From: JBBDNV01 sp040877415
GTDB taxonomy: Bacteria > Planctomycetota > Planctomycetia > Pirellulales > PALSA-1355
Assembly: GCA_040877415.1 (NCBI GenBank)
Contig: JBBDNV010000150.1
Span: 1-64,000 of the forward strand
Direction of reading: 5' to 3'
Length of the DNA stretch: 64,000 nucleotides
The position numbers and the translations under genes were made by a program. Below are positions 60,120-64,000 of this stretch, piece after piece (the stretch's first letter is position 1; the number at the start of each line of letters is the position of its first letter). The notes below the pieces were generated by a model that ran no database searches, was not told the origin of the DNA, and was given only the letters and a program-made list of their open reading frames with translations.

Positions 60120-62561
60120 CTAGCCGCCGCCTGCCGCCGCCGGCTTGAGCACCAGCGTGTGTACCGTTTCCCCGGGCAAAAACGGCGTGGCTTTGCCTTC
60201 GGCCCAGGCGTCGTGCGAGTCGCGATAGTGACCAGACAACGGGTGGCCCGACTGGCCGCAGGGCATGTGCATGTAGCCCTCCGACTCGTGCCCCGGCGAG
60301 ACCGCCATCCGTTGCGACGCGCCGCGCTCGGGCGCCTGAATGTGCGGCATGTTGTCCCAGTCGCCCGGCAAAGGCTCGGGCGCCATGTCGAGCCACCGCG
60401 AGAGCATCGGCACGGCGAGACTCAGCGGGTGCTGAATCTTCGTGGTGTTTTGCCGGCCCCAGGTATAGTCGGCCATCCGGGCCCCGTCCTGCGCGGTCTC
60501 GGCAATCACGCCGTCGGCCGCCGCCAGCACGAGCGCGTTCCAGTCCTTAAATCGCGGATCGATCAAGTGCGCGGGCTTTTCCGAAACCAACCGCCAAACG
60601 GCTCCCTCCACGCGCTCGTACCGGCCCAGCGAAAAGTCTTTGTCGAGCTGTTTGCACGGATTTCCCAGCACGTCGCAAAGCTGCGCAAACAGCCTGTGGC
60701 GGAACGCGCGCACCGCGCGAAAGCCCACCGAATCGACCGAGGCCCGGCCGCCCCAGTTCTCGACGTATCGGCGCAGCTTGCCGCGGCGCGGATCGGCGGC
60801 CACGGCGTCGCTGGTGAGCGTTTCCAAAAGCAGCCGTTGCCAGCGCTCGAGAAACACGGCCCGGTCGTCGAGCTGAATCCGCAGCATGTCGGCTTCGGTC
60901 GCGTTTTCGGTGGCCAATAAGTCGTCGCGAATCTGCTGCTGCCGCGCGCCGAGGTCGTAGCCGCCGTCGCCGATCAACTCGAGAAACCGGCCGCTGGCGA
61001 CCCGGGCATTGGCGGTCCAAATCCGGCCGCTTTCGGGCTCGACGATGCGCGGATACTCCTCGGGCTCGAGATAGCCGTCCCAGCGCCTTGTGCCGTCGGC
61101 CCAGGAAACAGGCAACCGGCCGTCAAAACCGACGCGGCGCGGAATGCGCCCCAGAATCGTCCAGCCGATGCGGCCCCGGTCGTCGGCCACGACGAAGTTC
61201 TGCGCCGGCGATCCGCTGAGATTCGCCAGCCGCAACGCATCTTCCAGCGTGCGGGCCGATTCCATCCGCAGCAGGCCCATGTTCACGCCGTCGGGGTCGT
61301 GGGCCACCCAGCGAATGGCCAGCGGCCGGTTCCGGCGATCGTGGGCCATGATCGGACCCCAAATGGTGGAACTGATCTCGACGATCTCGTCCGGGCCGTC
61401 TTTGACCTTGACCACCTCCTTCGTTCGCTCGAACCGGCGCGGGCCGTCGGGCGTCAGATATGAATCTTCGTCGTCCGGGTCCGTTTCGACGATCACGACG
61501 TCGACCCAGTCGCCTTCGCTGTTGGTAAAACCCCAAGCCACGTGGCCATTCGAACCGACGATGATGGCCGGCGTGCCGGGCAGCGAAACGCCCGTGACGC
61601 GCTGTTCTTCCTTTCCCCGGTCATCCGCTTTCTCCGCCGTCTCGGACGGCCAAACGAATGAAGCCCGATACCAGATGTGCGGCACGCGGATGCCCAGGTG
61701 CATGTCGTCGGCCACGAGCGCCCGTCCGTCGGCCGTTTTCTTGCCCGAGACGGCCCAGTTGTTGCTGCCGGGCTGAAAATGGTCCAAAAGCGGGAGCGAG
61801 CCGGTCGGCGCGAGCAGGTGCCGGGCGACTTGAGCGGACTTGCGCGTATCGAACGCTTCCGGCCCGGGAATGGGCGGCACCTGGAAGGCCTCGCCCACTA
61901 TCGGCGCATCCCACTCGGTGCCCTTGGGCGCTAAAAAGTCGAACATCGCCGGGGACATCGTATCGTGCAGCAAACCCAGTGCCGCCTCGTCGCGGAAGTC
62001 GTTGCCTTGCAGGTCGAGATACATCGAAAACATCACCAGCGCCGAATCCTCGGGCTTCCACGGCGCGGGTTCGGCCCCCAGCAGCAGATACTCGAATGGC
62101 TTTTTCGCGAGCGACGACAGTCCGGCGTTGACTCCTTTGGCATAGGCCTCGAGCAGCTTGCGGTCCTCTTCGTTTCCGCTGGCCAGCAAGCGCCGCGCAG
62201 CCTTGCGAAAGCGGTGCACGCGAACTTTGCGGTCGGCCCTGATCACCGCCGGGCCGACCAACTCAGCCAGCTCGCCGGCCGAGTTGCGCCGCAACAGATC
62301 CATCTGGAAGAAGCGGTCCTGCGCGTGCACAAACCCGGTGGCAAATGCCAGGTCGAGCCGGTTGCCGGCGCGAATCGTCGGGATGCCCAACGCGTCGCGC
62401 TCGACGGCGACCGGCTGCGAAATTCCCGTCGCGATCACTTCGCCGTCGAGCTGCGGCAGGCTGCCTGCCAGTTGGCTGCGGGCCCAATAACCCGCTCCGG
62501 CCAGCAGCACAACGAGCACCGCAACCGCGGCGGCCGCAATCTTCAAGAAACGTTTGCGCAT
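60120..62561 (-). CDS. Penicillin acylase family (Ntn-hydrolase) protein
   Basis: An 813-residue exported protein. Membrane or signal segment at 9-27 (AAAVAVLVVLLAGAGYW). Alpha chain with VERDALGIPTIRAGNRLDLAFATGFVHAQDRFFQMDLLRR. The nucleophile is S266 in QPGSNNWAVSGKKT, where self-cleavage between Gly and Ser would free the beta chain; LVADDMHLGIRVPHIWYRA follows. It hydrolyses amides such as acyl-homoserine lactones or beta-lactams; the substrate here is unknown. ATG 62561; the open frame upstream is unconvincing. Confidence 0.93.
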   Translation of the reverse strand: MRKRFLKIAAAAVAVLVVLLAGAGYWARSQLAGSLPQLDGEVIATGISQPVAVERDALGIPTIRAGNRLDLAFATGFVHAQDRFFQMDLLRRNSAGELAELVGPAVIRADRKVRVHRFRKAARRLLASGNEEDRKLLEAYAKGVNAGLSSLAKKPFEYLLLGAEPAPWKPEDSALVMFSMYLDLQGNDFRDEAALGLLHDTMSPAMFDFLAPKGTEWDAPIVGEAFQVPPIPGPEAFDTRKSAQVARHLLAPTGSLPLLDHFQPGSNNWAVSGKKTADGRALVADDMHLGIRVPHIWYRASFVWPSETAEKADDRGKEEQRVTGVSLPGTPAIIVGSNGHVAWGFTNSEGDWVDVVIVETDPDDEDSYLTPDGPRRFERTKEVVKVKDGPDEIVEISSTIWGPIMAHDRRNRPLAIRWVAHDPDGVNMGLLRMESARTLEDALRLANLSGSPAQNFVVADDRGRIGWTILGRIPRRVGFDGRLPVSWADGTRRWDGYLEPEEYPRIVEPESGRIWTANARVASGRFLELIGDGGYDLGARQQQIRDDLLATENATEADMLRIQLDDRAVFLERWQRLLLETLTSDAVAADPRRGKLRRYVENWGGRASVDSVGFRAVRAFRHRLFAQLCDVLGNPCKQLDKDFSLGRYERVEGAVWRLVSEKPAHLIDPRFKDWNALVLAAADGVIAETAQDGARMADYTWGRQNTTKIQHPLSLAVPMLSRWLDMAPEPLPGDWDNMPHIQAPERGASQRMAVSPGHESEGYMHMPCGQSGHPLSGHYRDSHDAWAEGKATPFLPGETVHTLVLKPAAAGGG

Positions 62562-62862
62562 CGGAGGAAATCCGCGGAGCCGCGAGAAATCGAGCTTGGG
62601 AACCACACCGCGCGACTCGACTATTTTCCGCCCCCCGCCCGCGCGCCGCAAGTCCGCGACCGACGCGCATGGGTCTTGCCAAACACCCCCATTTTTGCCA
62701 GCCGAAGCGTCCGGGATTCCTCGTGGGACAAAACGGCGTCGCGTTTTCGCCGGCGGGAACTTTTCCGCCGCCGGGGTCGTCCAAGGAAGCGTGACGCTGG
62801 GGGATGTCGGACCCGATGCCCGGTGCTTCGACTCGCAAACAAGGGGACCAAGGAGAATCGCC

Positions 62863-64000
62863 ATGTACGCTCGCAATCCTGTTCGACGGGCCATGCTGCT
62901 GGGGTTTTTGGCACTGATCGCTATTTCGCTGTCGCCGGCGAGATCTCAGGCCGAAAATCCAAAGGCCGCCGGCGACTCGGCCGCGAAAATCCACGCCCGA
63001 GCAGTGCCCAAGGCCTTGTCGCCATCGACGACCAAGGGGCTCGCGTACCTCGTTTCCCAGCAGCAAGCAAGCGGCGGTTGGGGACAAGGGGGTGGTTGGC
63101 GGCAGAATACGCAGGCGGGCGGGCGCGTCGAGGGAGCGGGCGTCGTCGATCTACCCGATTTGGGAAACACCTGCATGGCCACCTTGGCACTCATCCGGGC
63201 CGGCAACACGCCGCAGCAAGGCCCCTACGCAGCCAACGTCGCCCGGGCCGTCGAGTTCATCTGCGGGCAGATTGAAAAGTCGGACGACGACGGGCTGTAC
63301 GTCACCGACGTCCGCGATACGCAATTGCAGCAAAAGATCGGGCAATACGTCGACACGTTCCTGGCCGGGCTGGTGCTGTCGGAATTGAAAGGAAAACTGC
63401 CCGCAAACGGCTTGGGCAAGCAGTCGCTGGCCGCGCTCGAAAAGACCGTGGGCAAGATCGAAAAGAACCAAAAGGCGGATGGAACGTTCGCCGGCAACAC
63501 CGGCTGGGCGTCCGTCCTGTCGCAAGGATTGTGCAGCAAGTTTCTCAATCGTGCCGCGCAACAGCAAGTCGCCGTGAAGGACGAAGTGCTCCGCCGCGAC
63601 TTCGATCAGTCCGTGGCCGCGCTCGACCGGAAAACAGGCGAATTCAAGGCGGAGCCGCGAGCGGGAATCGCGGCGCCCGCCGCCAGCGACGCCGGCGTCA
63701 TGCTCTACAGCGCCGCCACGGGCGCCAGTCGCATCAATGATTTTGGCCTTACGAACCTCGAACGGGAGCGTGTCGCTCGCAACACGCTGGCCAGCAAAAC
63801 CGCCAAGCCGGCGGACAAGGAGCAGGCCCAGGCCGATTTGCGCCGTATCGACGACGTCAAGAATGCCCAGAAAGCGGCCGTCGGCGCAGTTGTTCGCCGC
63901 CTGGACGACGAGCAGTTCGTGGCCGGCTTCGGCAACAATGGCGGCGAGGAGCTCTTGAGCTACATGAACATCAGCGAAATGCTCGTCGCCCAGGGCGGTT
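62863..64000 (+). CDS. Secreted alpha-helical repeat protein, truncated by window end
   Basis: At least 379 residues. AAGGAGA lies 6 nt before ATG 62863. Signal peptide through about residue 30 (RAMLLGFLALIAISLSPARSQA). Repeats of the prenyltransferase/squalene-cyclase type are visible: LSPSTTKGLAYLVSQQQASGGW, GNTCMATLALIRAG, DTFLAGLVLSELKG, with QKADGTF before a further turn. Similar proteins are common in planctomycetes. Function is unknown; the C-terminus lies beyond the window. The spacer 62562-62862 to the divergent acylase has no gene. Confidence 0.7.
   Translation, partial: MYARNPVRRAMLLGFLALIAISLSPARSQAENPKAAGDSAAKIHARAVPKALSPSTTKGLAYLVSQQQASGGWGQGGGWRQNTQAGGRVEGAGVVDLPDLGNTCMATLALIRAGNTPQQGPYAANVARAVEFICGQIEKSDDDGLYVTDVRDTQLQQKIGQYVDTFLAGLVLSELKGKLPANGLGKQSLAALEKTVGKIEKNQKADGTFAGNTGWASVLSQGLCSKFLNRAAQQQVAVKDEVLRRDFDQSVAALDRKTGEFKAEPRAGIAAPAASDAGVMLYSAATGASRINDFGLTNLERERVARNTLASKTAKPADKEQAQADLRRIDDVKNAQKAAVGAVVRRLDDEQFVAGFGNNGGEELLSYMNISEMLVAQGG

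Overview
The window reads as Planctomycetota, most likely order Pirellulales. This is an inference from high G+C, three proteins ending in PEP-CTERM sorting tails, a secreted protein carrying the PLEDRRML N-terminal signature, a DUF1080 protein, tandem SPINDLY-type TPR glycosyltransferases, and the recombinase/DUF2924 module common in that phylum. No rRNA or other species marker is present. A run of 10 Ns at 24339-24348 shows that the sequence is a scaffold, and it divides two very different halves.

Positions 1 to about 24.2 kb are mobile. From left to right there is a phage large terminase running off the left edge (minus strand) and a two-gene plus-strand cassette (2333-3016) bracketed by two related CCACGT-rich repeats. 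These are followed by a ParB-like/methylase fusion, an HNH nuclease, small phage genes including a DNRLRE-domain protein, and a tightly overlapping replication/recombination operon: primase-polymerase, SF2 helicase, zinc ribbon, RusA resolvase, DUF669 protein and Sak4-like ATPase. A sigma factor lies upstream of that operon. Next come an unrecognised two-gene cassette (14424-16572) with its own terminator and the integration module. That module holds a large serine recombinase, DUF2924 and small partners, one of them interrupted by an in-frame TAG. Last is a NurA nuclease - HerA ATPase - DNA methyltransferase cassette, the best candidate defence or DNA-processing system here.

From 24.4 kb onward the content is chromosomal: tRNA-Asn, the GlgE maltosyltransferase with a stand-alone maltokinase (alpha-glucan synthesis), a secreted M28 peptidase with two PDZ domains, and an FKBP isomerase. 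A REP-associated transposase framed by inverted REP-like repeats follows, then an amidohydrolase, a DUF1080 protein and an ABC-F ATPase. Three SPINDLY/O-GlcNAc-transferase-like TPR proteins plus a fourth TPR protein with a different glycosyltransferase-like tail form one minus-strand array (36879-45957) headed by a truncated methyltransferase. Divergent from it lie three PEP-CTERM proteins, then tRNA-Met(CAT), a vanadium haloperoxidase-like protein, a PilT-type ATPase with a zinc-ribbon N-terminus, a DUF5671 membrane protein and a TlpA-like thioredoxin. A lower-G+C pair (ComM-like AAA+ protein and a TerB-like/BRCT protein) precedes a penicillin acylase and a secreted alpha-helical-repeat protein that runs off the right edge.

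Two heptanucleotide tandem arrays (24591-24632 and 36835-36897) and several palindromic REP-like repeats lie between the chromosomal genes. The phage half contains no capsid, portal or tail-tube gene that I can recognise; these may lie to the left of the window.
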